A stretch of DNA of 64,000 nucleotides, from NCBI GenBank assembly GCA_046542845.1, contig JBKHAN010000010.1, positions 1 through 64,000 on the forward strand. The letters run 5' to 3'. The number at the start of each line of letters is the position of its first letter. Positions within the stretch are counted from its first letter, which is position 1. The notes below the pieces were generated by a model, which ran no database searches, was not told where the DNA came from, and saw only the letters and a list, made by a program, of their open reading frames with translations. Positions 1-10,025 of the stretch are shown here, in pieces. Made by a program: the position numbers and the translations under genes. Source of the stretch: SKKC01 sp046542845 (GTDB lineage: Bacteria > Spirochaetota > Spirochaetia > DSM-27196 > SKKC01).

Positions 1-698
1 CCGGTTACGACCGTACCACGTCCCTGAATCGAGAACACATCCTCGATCGGCATGAGAAAATCCTTGTCTACATCGCGCTCGGGGAGCGGGAAGTAGGTAT
101 CCATTGCCTCAAGCAGTTCGGCAATGCACTTGGTCTTTTCCTCGTCCTCCGGATTCTCCATGGCTTCAAATGCGCTACCGCGAACAACGGGCGTCTCGTC
201 GCCGGGAAAATCATAGCTTGACAGCAGATCTCGAATCTCTTCTTCGACGAGATCGATGAGCTCTTCGTCGTCGACCTGGTCGGTCTTGTTAATAAAGACG
301 ATCAGGGCGGGAACACCGACCTGTCGTGCCAGCAGGACGTGCTCTTTGGTCTGCGCCATTGGCCCGTCCGTCGCGCTTACAACAAGAACCGCGCCGTCCA
401 TCTGAGCAGCACCCGTGATCATGTTCTTGACGTAGTCAGCGTGACCAGGACAGTCAACATGAGCGTAGTGACGATTAACCGATTCGTACTCGACGTGACG
501 AGTATTGATTGTGATACCCCGCGCCTTTTCTTCAGGTGCGTTGTCGATGTCCTCATACTTCATGACCTTGCCGCTTCCACTGACCTTGCTGCTAAGCATG
601 GTGATGGCAGCAGTAAGCGTCGTCTTCCCGTGGTCGACGTGACCAATGGTACCGACGTTGATATGAGGCTTACTCCTCTCGAACTTTGCTTTCGCCAT
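1..698 (-). CDS. tuf: Elongation factor Tu, 3' end cut by window edge
   Basis: EF-Tu delivers aminoacyl-tRNA to the ribosome in a GTP-dependent step. The 232 residues visible cover the GTPase domain and the start of domain 2: N-terminus MAKAKFERSKPHINVGTIGH, P-loop GHVDHGKTT, the switch segment ARGITI, the DCPGHADY motif and a NKxD box read as NKTDQVDDEE. The start at 698 is set by a GGAGGG ribosome site a few bases upstream. The gene follows rpsG with no fusA between them and has its own promoter and a preceding terminator, so it probably begins the next (S10-type) operon. The C-terminal part lies outside the window. Confidence 0.98.
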   Translation of the reverse strand, partial: MAKAKFERSKPHINVGTIGHVDHGKTTLTAAITMLSSKVSGSGKVMKYEDIDNAPEEKARGITINTRHVEYESVNRHYAHVDCPGHADYVKNMITGAAQMDGAVLVVSATDGPMAQTKEHVLLARQVGVPALIVFINKTDQVDDEELIDLVEEEIRDLLSSYDFPGDETPVVRGSAFEAMENPEDEEKTKCIAELLEAMDTYFPLPERDVDKDFLMPIEDVFSIQGRGTVVT

Positions 699-869
699 GA
701 CGTTCCCTCCTTCTCGAAGTGTCTGAAACGTTCTTGATAAATTGGTGTTTCCAGATCAGGGATGACGCCACGGCGCTGCCCTGCATCCACACATATTCTT
801 ATTAGCGCATCGAACACGCACACCTCCGCAACAGAAACGTGTGTGGTCGAGTACACTCAAAGGATGGGT

Positions 870-899
870 AGGCTAACAGATAGCCCGGAGATGTGTCAA
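870..899 (-). promoter_or_regulatory. Candidate sigma-70 promoter of tuf
   Basis: On the minus strand a perfect TTGACA (899-894) is followed after 18 bases by TAGCCT (875-870), a TAnnnT-type -10 box. It lies beyond the rpsG terminator and would drive tuf separately. The -10 match is only moderate. Confidence 0.5.
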
Positions 900-1175
900 C
901 AGATATGCACGACGGCATTCGACTTCCGTCGAAGCCCGTATAGCGGCATATCGGAAAGAGCAACGCCCTTTCAGCAACCGGCGCCGCACGACGCCGATCG
1001 GTATGACCACCTTACCATCCGCGGCAGAACACAATTGCTTCTGCCACGACCCCTGCGAGAACAACTGCGACTCCAGGTCGCACCGTCCCGCCGATCGGTT
1101 TGGCCACATCCGCCGTTTGAATCCGCGATTTTTGTTCGCCGACCACGTACGGATTTATGGTGTGTCGCGTCCGGG

Positions 1176-1197
1176 AAAAACCGGGAGCGGCTCCCGG
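1176..1197 (-). terminator. Rho-independent terminator after rpsG
   Basis: On the minus strand a perfect 7-bp stem CCGGGAG/CTCCCGG with a 3-base loop is followed directly by five T. It sits 20 bases past the rpsG stop and closes the long secE-rpsG transcription unit before tuf. Confidence 0.88.
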
Positions 1198-1217
1198 AAC
1201 ACGACCCTGGGAAATGA

Positions 1218-1688
1218 CTACCAGCGATAATGGGCAAAAGCTTTGTTCGCTTCCGCCATTCGATGGGTGTCTTCCTTCTTTTTAAACGCGGACCCTGTGG
1301 AATTAAACGCATCCAGGAGCTCAGCACCGAGTTTCTGCCCCATGGAGCGTCCGCTGCGATTCCGCGATGCGGCTATGAGCCACCTCATGGAAAGCGCTTC
1401 GCGGCGACTCTCCCGCACTTCGACGGGAACCTGATAGGTCGAACCACCGACACGCCGACTTTTTACTTCGGCGACGGGTTTCACGTTATCGATAGCTTTC
1501 AGGAAAACCTCAAGCTCGGTCTTGTCGGTCTTTCCGTTCAGGAAATCCATGGCTTCGTACACGACTCTCGTCGCCGTTGACTTTTTACCGTGGATCATGA
1601 GCCTCGAGATGAATCGAGACAGAGTAATATTTCCATACTTCGCGTCGGGACGGAGCTCGCGACGCCCCACAATCTGTCGTCTTGGCAT
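1218..1688 (-). CDS. rpsG: 30S ribosomal protein S7
   Basis: S7 nucleates assembly of the head of the 30S subunit and contacts tRNA in the E site. The 156 residues are the normal bacterial length and the sequence matches throughout: MPRRQ at the N-terminus, then PDAKYGNITLSRFI, the segment VEVRESRREALSMRWLI and the C-terminal EDTHRMAEANKAFAHYRW. It lies 15 bases downstream of rpsL and shares its promoter. A strong terminator follows. No oddities seen. Confidence 0.98.
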   Translation of the reverse strand: MPRRQIVGRRELRPDAKYGNITLSRFISRLMIHGKKSTATRVVYEAMDFLNGKTDKTELEVFLKAIDNVKPVAEVKSRRVGGSTYQVPVEVRESRREALSMRWLIAASRNRSGRSMGQKLGAELLDAFNSTGSAFKKKEDTHRMAEANKAFAHYRW

Positions 1689-1703
1689 TCTACAACCCCT
1701 TCC

Positions 1704-2078
1704 TTACGCCTTTGGCCGCTTGGTACCGTACTTGGAACGACCTTTCTTCCGGTCCTCGACCCCGAGGGTGTCCTTCGCTCCACGAACGATGTGATACCGA
1801 ACACCAGGCAAGTCCTTTACGCGTCCACCGCGGACGAGAACCACTGAGTGCTCCTGAAGGTTATGGCCGATACCCGGGATGTAGGCGGTCACTTCTATGC
1901 CGTTACTGAGCCTGACGCGCGCAACTTTTCGGAGCGCAGAGTTCGGCTTCTTTGGCGTAACGGTCATTACCCTGGTGCAAACACCCCGCTTCTGAGGACA
2001 CGTCTGCAGCGCAGGGGAGTTTGTCTTTTTATGGGATTTTTTCCGACCCTTTCGAATCAACTGATTAACTGTAGGCAT
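1704..2078 (-). CDS. rpsL: 30S ribosomal protein S12
   Basis: S12 sits at the decoding centre and controls accuracy; it is the streptomycin target protein. The 124 residues are standard length. The diagnostic segments are MPTVNQLIRKGRK, the TPKKPNSALRKVARVRLSNG stretch that includes the lysine altered in streptomycin-resistant mutants, and PGVRYHIVRG. It is followed 15 bases later by rpsG. A good TTGACA/TATTTT promoter lies about 100 bases upstream, so rpsL-rpsG can be transcribed apart from rpoBC. Confidence 0.98.
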   Translation of the reverse strand: MPTVNQLIRKGRKKSHKKTNSPALQTCPQKRGVCTRVMTVTPKKPNSALRKVARVRLSNGIEVTAYIPGIGHNLQEHSVVLVRGGRVKDLPGVRYHIVRGAKDTLGVEDRKKGRSKYGTKRPKA

Positions 2079-2181
2079 TCTGTTCTCAACCTTTCAACGT
2101 ACACGGTATCCGCGCACGGTCTTTCGGAGCGTCTGAATTGCGTTCCGGAATACACCGCATACAAGCGTGCAGCGGTGCGCC

Positions 2182-2210
2182 AAAATATCAGACGCTCATT
2201 TTTATGTCAA
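2182..2210 (-). promoter_or_regulatory. Internal promoter upstream of rpsL
   Basis: Minus-strand TTGACA (2210-2205) and TATTTT (2187-2182) are separated by exactly 17 bases, a near-consensus housekeeping promoter. It lies in the rpoC-rpsL gap and gives a leader of about 95 bases for rpsL. Confidence 0.75.
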
Positions 2211-2211
2211 C

Positions 2212-2230
2212 AGCCTCGACGAACGAGGCT
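2212..2230 (-). terminator. Hairpin just after the rpoC stop
   Basis: A perfect 7-bp inverted repeat (agcctcg / cgaggct) with a 5-base loop lies between the rpoC stop and the rpsL promoter. There is no T tract, so it may be a weak or partial terminator or an mRNA processing site rather than a true stop. Confidence 0.4.
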
Positions 2231-2232
2231 CC

Positions 2233-5200
2233 CTACTGGTACACCTCGGCTTCGGCCGGCGCCTCTTTTTCTGCAAGTTCAGCTTCACGCGCCCGCTCCT
2301 CAAGTATCGTCTGCATTCGCGCGTCAAGATCCTCGCGGTTTTCATCGTACAGCTTGATCCGCTTGTACTGTCGCATTCCAGTTCCCGCCGGTATGAGATG
2401 GCCGATGATTACATTTTCTTTCAGCCCGCGAAGATTATCGCTCTTTCCGGCGATCGCCGCGTTGGTAAGTACCCGCGTTGTCTCCTGGAAGCTTGCAGCG
2501 CTGATGAAACTTTCGATGTTCAACGATGCCCTCGTTATACCGAGCATAATAGGACGCGCCACCGCGGGCTGCCCGCCTTCGCGCATGACTTTCCGGTTCT
2601 CTTCCTGGAAACGGGGTTTGTCGATCTGCTGTCCGAAAATGAAGTTTGTGTCGCCAACCTGCACGATTTCGACCTTACGCATCATCTGACGGATAATGAC
2701 CCCGATGTGCTTGTCGTTAATCGCAACTCCCTGGAGGCGATACACTTCCTGCACCTCGTTCATGAGGTAGCGTTGCAGCGCGTTTTCCCCGAGAATCTGC
2801 AGTATATCGTGAGGGTCGGTGCGGCCGTCACACAGAGGCTCACCTGCGCGGACCTCATCTTTTTCGCGAACAAGAAGGTGCTTACCCATTGGCACAGCAT
2901 GCTTGAACTCTCGACCGTAGATGTCCTGCACCACGATGATCCGCTTCCCTTTTACGATACCTTTCAGCGCGACCGTTCCGCTGACCTGAGCCAGAACAGC
3001 TGCGTTCTTCGGTCGTCGTGCCTCAAACAGCTCGCCTACCCGTGGAAGTCCACCGGTAATATCCGCCGTCCGGACACTGTCCTTGAGCATCTTCGCGATG
3101 GTCCGCCCCTGCTGTATCTTTTCCCCGTTCTGTACCTGCAGATAACTGGATCCAGGCAGTCGATAGGTATCGAGAACCTGTCCCGAATCATCTTCGAGCA
3201 CGATGCGGGGCTCCATGGTTTCAAGCGAATGCTCGGTAATCTTGCGCTCCACGTTACCGGTGTCGTCGTTGACCTCTTCGTTCATGGTCGTGCCTTCGAT
3301 AATGTCCTCGAACCGCACGGTTCCCTCGAACTCACTGATAATCGGCTCGCTGAACGGGTCGAAGGTCGCAAGCGAGGCTTCGGCCGGAACAACCTGCCCC
3401 TCTTCAACCTCGAGTTCGGCACCGTTCCTCACTTCGATACGCTGCTCGGCACCAATGAGGTAGAGCTTGTTACCCTGAATCGTCGCGTAGGCGTTGTCTT
3501 CTGCCAGAAGTTCTTCTTTTCCCCGTTTGACAACGACTTGTCCTTTGACGACCTTGTCGCCCTCTTCCACAAGCAATTTGTCGTTCTTCTGAATCTCGAT
3601 ATCGTTCAGAACTCGATTAACGAGCATATAGCCTTTTCGGGTAAAGAGCTTCGGTCCATTGCCCTGCTGCACCACGTGACCGTTTATTGAGGTAACATAA
3701 ACCGGGTATTTCAGGTAGGTCCTGTTTTCCTCGCTGACACGGGTCGCCGCACCACCTATGTGGAAGGTACGCATGGTGAGCTGGGTCCCCGGCTGACCAA
3801 TCGATTGTGCCGCAATTATACCGACAGCCTGCCCGATATTGACCGTTCTGTTGTCAGTGAGGTTTCGTCCGTAACACTTCTGGCATACGCCGTGTGCGGA
3901 CTCACAGGTCAACTCGGTGCGAATTCTGACCTGCTCGATTCCCGCATCTTCAATCGCGAGTGCAACCTCGTCGGTTACCTCCTCGTTGACGTCGACGATA
4001 ATTTCACCGGTGATCGGGTGCTTGACCCGCTCGAGGGTGAAACGCCCCGATATCCGGTCGGACAGGCTCTCTACGACTTCCTCGCCGTCCTTGAGTGCCC
4101 CGATATCGAGACCGTTGATCGTCCCGCAGTCTTCCTCGTTCACGACGACGTCCTGCGCGATGTCGACCAGTCGCCGTGTGAGATAGCCCGCGTCGGCGGT
4201 TTTGAGCGCGGTATCGGCAAGACCTTTCCGCGCGCCGTTGGTCGAAATAAAGAACTCGATAACCGACAGCCCTTCCTTGAAGTTGGAGCGTATCGGGAGC
4301 TCGATGATCTCGCCGCTCGGCTTCGCCATAAGCCCACGCATTCCGGCCAGCTGACGGATCTGACTGCGGCTACCGCGCGCGCCGGAATTCGCCATCATGT
4401 ACACGGGATTGAACCCTCCGCGATCCGATTCAAGACGCTGCATCATGACGTTTGTAAGCTCTTCGTTGGTCTTACTCCACACTTCAATAACGCGGTTGTA
4501 CCGCTCTTCGCTGGTGATATGCCCCTGCATATACTGGTTCTGTATTCCCAGCGCTTCGTTATTCGCCTTTTCGATCATCTCGACTTTCTGGTCGGGAATC
4601 ATGATATCGCCGAGACCTATGGTCGCTCCGAACAGCGTCGCGTAGCGGAACCCGAGGTTCTTGACCGCGTCGAGCAGGAGAACGGTGGCATGAGGACCTT
4701 TGTCCCGGTAGACCTTGGCAATGAGTTCGCGCAGCTCCTTGTCGCCGAGGGCATAATTGACAAAGGGAATATCATCCGGAATCGCCTCGTTGAAGAGAAT
4801 GCGCCCGACGGTTGTCTCAACAACTTCCCCGTCGACCGGAACCCGTATGCCTGCCTGGTAGTCGACCGCGCCGACTTCCCGTGCATAGATAGCCTCTTCC
4901 TGCGTGGAGTACCGCTTCCCCTCACCCTTCGCCCCGGGGCGTTGCCGGGTCAGGTAGTTTATCCCGAGTACCATGTCCTGGCTCGGAAAAACGATTGGCT
5001 TCCCGTTCGCGGGATTCAGGAGATTGCGACTCGAAAGCATGAGCGTCCAGCACTCGATCTGGGCTGCCTGTGTCAAAGGAACGTGCACCGCCATCTGATC
5101 CCCGTCAAAGTCGGCGTTATACGCGTGGCAGACGAGCGGGTGCAGACGAATCGCCTTCCCACCGACAAGCTTTGGTTCGAAGGCCTGTATTCCGAGGCGG

Positions 5201-6456
5201 TGGAGCGTCGGTGCACGGTTCAAGAGGACCGGGTGTTCCCGGACCACCTCGTCAAGGACAGCCCAGACTTCCGGTGTTTCCTGCTCGACAAGCGACTTCG
5301 CTTTCTTGATGTTATATACGACGTCTTTCTCGACAAGCTTCTTCATAATAAAGGGCTTGTACAGCTCAAGAGCCATCTTCGTCGGCAATCCACATTGATG
5401 AAGTTCCAGCTCGGGACCGACAACGATGACCGACCGCCCTGAGTAATCGACGCGCTTACCGAGAAGATTCTGTCGGAACCGTCCCTGCTTACCCTTGAGC
5501 ATGTCCGACAGGCTCTTCAGGGGACGGTTACTCGCACCCTTGACGACGCGCTTCTTCTTGGAATTATCGAACAGCGCGTCGACCGCTTCCTGAAGCATGC
5601 GTTTCTCATTACGGATAATGATGTCCGGTGCGTTCAACGCCATGAGGCGCTTGAGGCGATTATTTCTGTTGATGACCCGACGATACAGATCGTTGAGGTC
5701 ACTTGTTGCGAAACGGCCGCCGTCGAGCTGCACCATGGGACGCAACTCGGGCGGTATGACAGGGATTACATCAAGAATCATCCACTCCGGTCGATTCTCG
5801 CTGTCACGAAAGTTCTCGACGATCTCTATTCGTTTCAGGAGCCGCTTGTCGGACTTGGCCCCTTTTTCGACCATCTTTGCGCGAAGCTCTGCGGACAACG
5901 CATCGAGGTCAAGCTGTTCAAGAAGCGTGCGCACGGCTTCGGCACCGATGCCGGCGGAGAAGATATCTCCGTAGCGCTCCTTGGCCTCCATGAACTCGTC
6001 TTCCGTAAGCAGATCCATCTGCTTGAGATCGGTGTCTCCGGCGTCGATAACGATGTACTTCTCGTAGTACAGAATCGAGCGCAAGGCAGCAATCGTGAGA
6101 TCAAGAAGGAGCCCCATTCTGCTCGGTACGGACCGATAGTACCAGATATGGCTGACGGGTGAGGCGAGCTCGATGTGCCCCATACGTTCGCGTCGAACCT
6201 TGAAGTGCGTTACCTCAACGCCGCAGCGATCGCAAATGACCCCTTTATAGCGGATGCTCTTGAACTTGCCGCAATAGCATTCCCATTCCTTGGTGGTCCC
6301 GAAAATTCGCTCACAGAACAGGCCGTCCTTCTCGGGGCGCAAGGTCCGGTAGTTAATGGTTTCGGGCTTCTTCACCTCGCCGTAACTCCACGCCCTGATC
6401 TGGTCGGGTGAAGCGAGGTTAATCATTATGCTGTCGAAATCCTGAATATCTCTCAT
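2233..6456 (-). CDS. rpoC: RNA polymerase subunit beta'
   Basis: RpoC carries the catalytic Mg site of RNA polymerase. The 1407-residue protein is full length. The N-terminal zinc cluster is C60, C62, C75 and C78 in CYCGKFKS...ICDRCG; the catalytic NADFDGD motif is residues 447-453; the second zinc cluster is the later CESAHGVCQKC segment; the trigger-loop and bridge-helix regions (IGLGDIMIP, NSGARGS) are present. It starts 10 bases after the rpoB stop, so the two are co-translated. The C-terminus is acidic and ends in AEKEAPAEAEVYQ. The long open frames on the opposite strand are codon-bias shadows. Confidence 0.99.
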   Translation of the reverse strand: MRDIQDFDSIMINLASPDQIRAWSYGEVKKPETINYRTLRPEKDGLFCERIFGTTKEWECYCGKFKSIRYKGVICDRCGVEVTHFKVRRERMGHIELASPVSHIWYYRSVPSRMGLLLDLTIAALRSILYYEKYIVIDAGDTDLKQMDLLTEDEFMEAKERYGDIFSAGIGAEAVRTLLEQLDLDALSAELRAKMVEKGAKSDKRLLKRIEIVENFRDSENRPEWMILDVIPVIPPELRPMVQLDGGRFATSDLNDLYRRVINRNNRLKRLMALNAPDIIIRNEKRMLQEAVDALFDNSKKKRVVKGASNRPLKSLSDMLKGKQGRFRQNLLGKRVDYSGRSVIVVGPELELHQCGLPTKMALELYKPFIMKKLVEKDVVYNIKKAKSLVEQETPEVWAVLDEVVREHPVLLNRAPTLHRLGIQAFEPKLVGGKAIRLHPLVCHAYNADFDGDQMAVHVPLTQAAQIECWTLMLSSRNLLNPANGKPIVFPSQDMVLGINYLTRQRPGAKGEGKRYSTQEEAIYAREVGAVDYQAGIRVPVDGEVVETTVGRILFNEAIPDDIPFVNYALGDKELRELIAKVYRDKGPHATVLLLDAVKNLGFRYATLFGATIGLGDIMIPDQKVEMIEKANNEALGIQNQYMQGHITSEERYNRVIEVWSKTNEELTNVMMQRLESDRGGFNPVYMMANSGARGSRSQIRQLAGMRGLMAKPSGEIIELPIRSNFKEGLSVIEFFISTNGARKGLADTALKTADAGYLTRRLVDIAQDVVVNEEDCGTINGLDIGALKDGEEVVESLSDRISGRFTLERVKHPITGEIIVDVNEEVTDEVALAIEDAGIEQVRIRTELTCESAHGVCQKCYGRNLTDNRTVNIGQAVGIIAAQSIGQPGTQLTMRTFHIGGAATRVSEENRTYLKYPVYVTSINGHVVQQGNGPKLFTRKGYMLVNRVLNDIEIQKNDKLLVEEGDKVVKGQVVVKRGKEELLAEDNAYATIQGNKLYLIGAEQRIEVRNGAELEVEEGQVVPAEASLATFDPFSEPIISEFEGTVRFEDIIEGTTMNEEVNDDTGNVERKITEHSLETMEPRIVLEDDSGQVLDTYRLPGSSYLQVQNGEKIQQGRTIAKMLKDSVRTADITGGLPRVGELFEARRPKNAAVLAQVSGTVALKGIVKGKRIIVVQDIYGREFKHAVPMGKHLLVREKDEVRAGEPLCDGRTDPHDILQILGENALQRYLMNEVQEVYRLQGVAINDKHIGVIIRQMMRKVEIVQVGDTNFIFGQQIDKPRFQEENRKVMREGGQPAVARPIMLGITRASLNIESFISAASFQETTRVLTNAAIAGKSDNLRGLKENVIIGHLIPAGTGMRQYKRIKLYDENREDLDARMQTILEERAREAELAEKEAPAEAEVYQ

Positions 6457-6466
6457 TCGCGGTCTC

Positions 6467-9400
6467 CTAGAAATTCGTGCCCTGACGATTGATAAGCTCT
6501 TCGTCCCGCTCAGTCAGCGGAACCTGCTTACCCTTGCCGTCGTATATTGAGATATCAAGCGCAAGACCTCGAAGCTCCTGCACCAATACATTAAAACTTT
6601 CGGGCACGCCGGCTGCTGTCGACGGCTCGCCCTTGACGATACTTTCATAGATCTTCGCACGGCCGTTCATGTCGTCACTCTTGATCGTGAGGAGCTCCTG
6701 AAGCGTGTTCGCGGCGCCGTAGGCCTCGAGCGCCCAGACTTCCATCTCTCCAAGACGCTGCCCACCGAACTGCGCCTTTCCGCCGAGGGGCTGCTGCGTT
6801 ACAAGCGAATACGGACCCGTTGATCTCGCGTGCATTTTATCATCTACAAGGTGATGAAGCTTGAGCACGTACATGATACCGACCATGACGGGGTTCTCGA
6901 ACGGTTCGCCCGTCGCTCCGTCGCGGAGCACAACTTTGGACGACGCTTCAAGACCCGCGGCCTTCAGTTTCTCCGCAATCTGTTCATTCGTGGCACTCTC
7001 GAATACCGGCGTCGAATACCACTCGTCGAGCATGTGCGCCGCCATGCCAAGTTCCGTTTCGAGAATCTGCCCGAGGTTCATGCGGCTTGGAACGCCCAGC
7101 GGGTTCAGACAGAGATCCAGCGGAGTCCCGTCGTCCATATAAGGCATATCCTCTTCCGGGAGAACCCGGGCAATGACACCCTTGTTTCCGTGACGACCGG
7201 CCATCTTATCGCCTTCCTGCAGCTTGCGCTTCGTGGCGACCAGTACTTTCACGACTTCGTCCACGCCCGGCGGAAGATCATCGCCCTCGCTGCGGCGCAG
7301 TCGCTGCACGTCAATGACCGTTCCGTCGACGCCGTGGGGTATACGAAGACTCGTGTCCCTGACCTCTTTTGCTTTTTCACCGAAAATCGAGTTCAGCAAC
7401 TTGAACTCAGGCGTCGTCTCGGTTTCGCTTTTGGGGGTAACCTTACCGACGAGAATATAACCGCTGCCGACCTTGGCGCCGACCCGCACGATGCCGTCTT
7501 CGTCTAACTGATCGAGCGCTTTCTCGCTTGTGTTCGGAATATCCCGCGTCAATTTCTCCGGCCCGAGCTTTGTCTCCCGGACGTCGGTCGAAAACTCCTT
7601 GATGTGGACACTGGTAAAAACGTCGTGCTTGACAACACGCTCGCTGATAAGTATCGCGTCCTCGAAGTTATATCCGTTCCAGGGTACAAACCCGACAAGT
7701 ATATTACGCCCGAGAGCAAGCTCGCCCTTGAATGTTGCGGGCCCGTCGGCGATAACATCTCCTACCTTGAGTTTCTGCCCTTTACTCACAACCGGCTTCT
7801 GGTTGTAGCAGGTGTCCTGGTTCGTACGCTGGTACTTGATCATCCAGTACTCGTCGCGGTCATCCTTGTTCTTCGCATCGTCCGGCCGCACGATTACTTT
7901 CGTCGCCGACACGTATTCGACGGTACCCGCCCTCCGCGCTTTCTGAAGGACGCCCGAGTCGTAGGCAGTCTTGCCTTCCATACCGGTGCCTACTCGCGGG
8001 GGCTCGGGGAACACAAGCGGAACAGCCTGCCGCTGCATGTTGCTGCCCATGAGCGCACGGTTCGCATCATCATGCTCAAGGAAGGGGATCAGCGACGCGC
8101 TCACGGAAATGATCTGCTTCGGTGAGACGTCCATGTATTCGATGTCCTGAGGAGGCTTGGTTGTGTAATCGCCGTTTTTGCGAACGGAGATCATTTCCGC
8201 CTGGAATGCACCCTTCTCGTCGATGGGAGCATTCGCCTGCGCGATAAAGTACTTCTCCTCGTCCATCGCCGAGAGGTACTCGATATCGCGACTCGCAACG
8301 CCGTCCTTGACCCTGCGGTAGGGCGTCTCGAGAAAGCCGTAGTCGTTGACCCGCGTGTAGTTCGCGAGACTCACGATGAGCCCGATATTCGGGCCTTCCG
8401 GCGTCTCGATTGGGCACATGCGCCCGTAATGCGTGTAGTGGACGTCGCGGACCTCGAATCCCGCGCGGTCGCGGCTCAACCCACCCGGACCGAGCGCGTT
8501 GAGACGACGCTTGTGCGTCAGCTCGCTGAGCGGATTCACCTGATCCATGAACTGGCTAAGCTGGGAGGAGCCGAAAAACTCCTTAATGGCAGCCACCACC
8601 GGTTTTATCGATATGAGGTCCTGCGGTTTGATCGTATCCGTCTCTTTCAGACTCATACGCTCTTTTGCGATTCGCTCCATTCTGCTGAACGCGGTTTTCA
8701 GCGAATTCGCAAGCAGCTCACCGACGCTGCGGACGCGCCGGTTTCCGAGGTGGTCGATGTCGTCGACACTTGCCTCGCCGATATACACCTTGATGAGAAA
8801 TCGCATCGTGTTGACGATGTCTTCTTTCGTCAGGATATGCTCTTCGAGGCCATTCTCGTAATCGAACTTCTTGTTGAGTTTGTACCGGCCCACGCGACCG
8901 AGATCATACCGGCGCGCGGTAAAGAACATGGAATTAAAGTCCTTTTCCGCACTCTCAAGCGTAATCGGCTCGCCCGGCATAATGACCGCGTACACCGCGG
9001 TCAGCGCATCCTCCTTGGTCGGTTCGTCAAGGCCTGCATCGTCGCGGGTGAACTTGCTTTCTTCCCGCTCGAAACAGTTCAGCAGTATCTGCGAGTGAAG
9101 ACTCTCGACATTCGCAGAGTCGATAACTTCGACCTCGGCGACGCCGCTGTGTATCAGTTCGTCGACGTCGTGAGGATGGATCTTGTCACCTGCCCGATAG
9201 AGCTTGCGGTCCGCGCCGTCTTCGTCTTTCACCCATACCGCACGGGCAAAAACCTCCCCTACCAGCGCTTCTTTGTGCTCCTGACTTTCGCCGACAACAC
9301 GGCTGACACGCTTGTAGAACAGGTCGATGATTTTTTCGCGACTGTCAAACCCGAGCGCCCGCAGAAAAAGCGTTCCGAGAATGCGCTTTTTGCGGTCCAC

Positions 9401-9970
9401 CTTTGCGTAAATGAGCTCCTTCTTCTGATCAATTTCGAACTCGAGCCATGACCCGCGATAGGGAATAATCCTGGAGCTGTAGACACCCTTCTCGTGACTG
9501 AAAATGACACCGGGAGAACGGTGGATCTGGCTGACTACGACACGCTCAGCACCGTTGATAATGAAGGTGCCGCGTTCGGTCATGAGCGGAAGATCGCCCA
9601 TATAAATATCTTTCTGCCGGATCTCACCCGTTTCGTTGAACAGCAGGTTGATGCGCGCCTTGATCGGGACCGCGTAGGTGTGCCCTTTCAGCTTGCACTC
9701 CTGCTCGGTGAGTTTGATGTTCTCCTCGTCGAGGGTGTAGTGATCGTACTCAAGGCGCATATCTCCTGCCTGGCTTTCGATCGGGAAAATGGTCTGAAAA
9801 ACCTCTTCAAGACCCTGCTCCCGAATCGGCTCACCGGAGAGCATGCATTTTCTCTGCAGGAATCGTTCGTAACTGGCCAGTTGCACATCGACAAGATCCG
9901 GAAGCTCCATCACGATGTCTTTTGCGGTTCCGACCTGTGTACGGGTGATCGAATTTCGACGATCAAACAT
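6467..9970 (-). CDS. rpoB: RNA polymerase subunit beta
   Basis: RpoB forms the other half of the polymerase active cleft and the rifampicin pocket. The 1167-residue product is complete. The rifampicin region is readable as GSSQLSQFMDQVNPLSELTHKRRLNALGPGG (split here: cluster starts near SQLSQFMDQ). The C-terminal RHGNKGVIARVLPEEDMPY and the final MEVWALEAYGAANTLQELLT are conserved. In place of the common Asp after QFM the sequence keeps D, so no obvious resistance change is seen. A GGGAGGG ribosome site precedes the start. A terminator-like hairpin separates it from rplL. Confidence 0.99.
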   Translation of the reverse strand: MFDRRNSITRTQVGTAKDIVMELPDLVDVQLASYERFLQRKCMLSGEPIREQGLEEVFQTIFPIESQAGDMRLEYDHYTLDEENIKLTEQECKLKGHTYAVPIKARINLLFNETGEIRQKDIYMGDLPLMTERGTFIINGAERVVVSQIHRSPGVIFSHEKGVYSSRIIPYRGSWLEFEIDQKKELIYAKVDRKKRILGTLFLRALGFDSREKIIDLFYKRVSRVVGESQEHKEALVGEVFARAVWVKDEDGADRKLYRAGDKIHPHDVDELIHSGVAEVEVIDSANVESLHSQILLNCFEREESKFTRDDAGLDEPTKEDALTAVYAVIMPGEPITLESAEKDFNSMFFTARRYDLGRVGRYKLNKKFDYENGLEEHILTKEDIVNTMRFLIKVYIGEASVDDIDHLGNRRVRSVGELLANSLKTAFSRMERIAKERMSLKETDTIKPQDLISIKPVVAAIKEFFGSSQLSQFMDQVNPLSELTHKRRLNALGPGGLSRDRAGFEVRDVHYTHYGRMCPIETPEGPNIGLIVSLANYTRVNDYGFLETPYRRVKDGVASRDIEYLSAMDEEKYFIAQANAPIDEKGAFQAEMISVRKNGDYTTKPPQDIEYMDVSPKQIISVSASLIPFLEHDDANRALMGSNMQRQAVPLVFPEPPRVGTGMEGKTAYDSGVLQKARRAGTVEYVSATKVIVRPDDAKNKDDRDEYWMIKYQRTNQDTCYNQKPVVSKGQKLKVGDVIADGPATFKGELALGRNILVGFVPWNGYNFEDAILISERVVKHDVFTSVHIKEFSTDVRETKLGPEKLTRDIPNTSEKALDQLDEDGIVRVGAKVGSGYILVGKVTPKSETETTPEFKLLNSIFGEKAKEVRDTSLRIPHGVDGTVIDVQRLRRSEGDDLPPGVDEVVKVLVATKRKLQEGDKMAGRHGNKGVIARVLPEEDMPYMDDGTPLDLCLNPLGVPSRMNLGQILETELGMAAHMLDEWYSTPVFESATNEQIAEKLKAAGLEASSKVVLRDGATGEPFENPVMVGIMYVLKLHHLVDDKMHARSTGPYSLVTQQPLGGKAQFGGQRLGEMEVWALEAYGAANTLQELLTIKSDDMNGRAKIYESIVKGEPSTAAGVPESFNVLVQELRGLALDISIYDGKGKQVPLTERDEELINRQGTNF

Positions 9971-10025
9971 ATAGTACCCTCCCGGGATTCAGTAACGTAT
10001 TGAAAGAAAGAGATACCGTAACGCA

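Larger units (their letters stand above)
699..1217. other. 519-bp non-coding gap between rpsG and tuf
   Basis: No convincing gene lies here; the short frames present have no recognisable protein and no good ribosome site. The gap holds the rpsG terminator at its right end and a candidate tuf promoter near its middle, giving tuf an untranslated leader of roughly 165 bases. I see nothing recognisable in about 900-1170. Confidence 0.7.

Noticed and set aside
2167..5442. Long open frames of 500-560 codons on the plus strand opposite rpoC.
   Set aside because: They lie antisense to a highly conserved gene, show no family sequence, and are explained by its GC-rich codon pattern.
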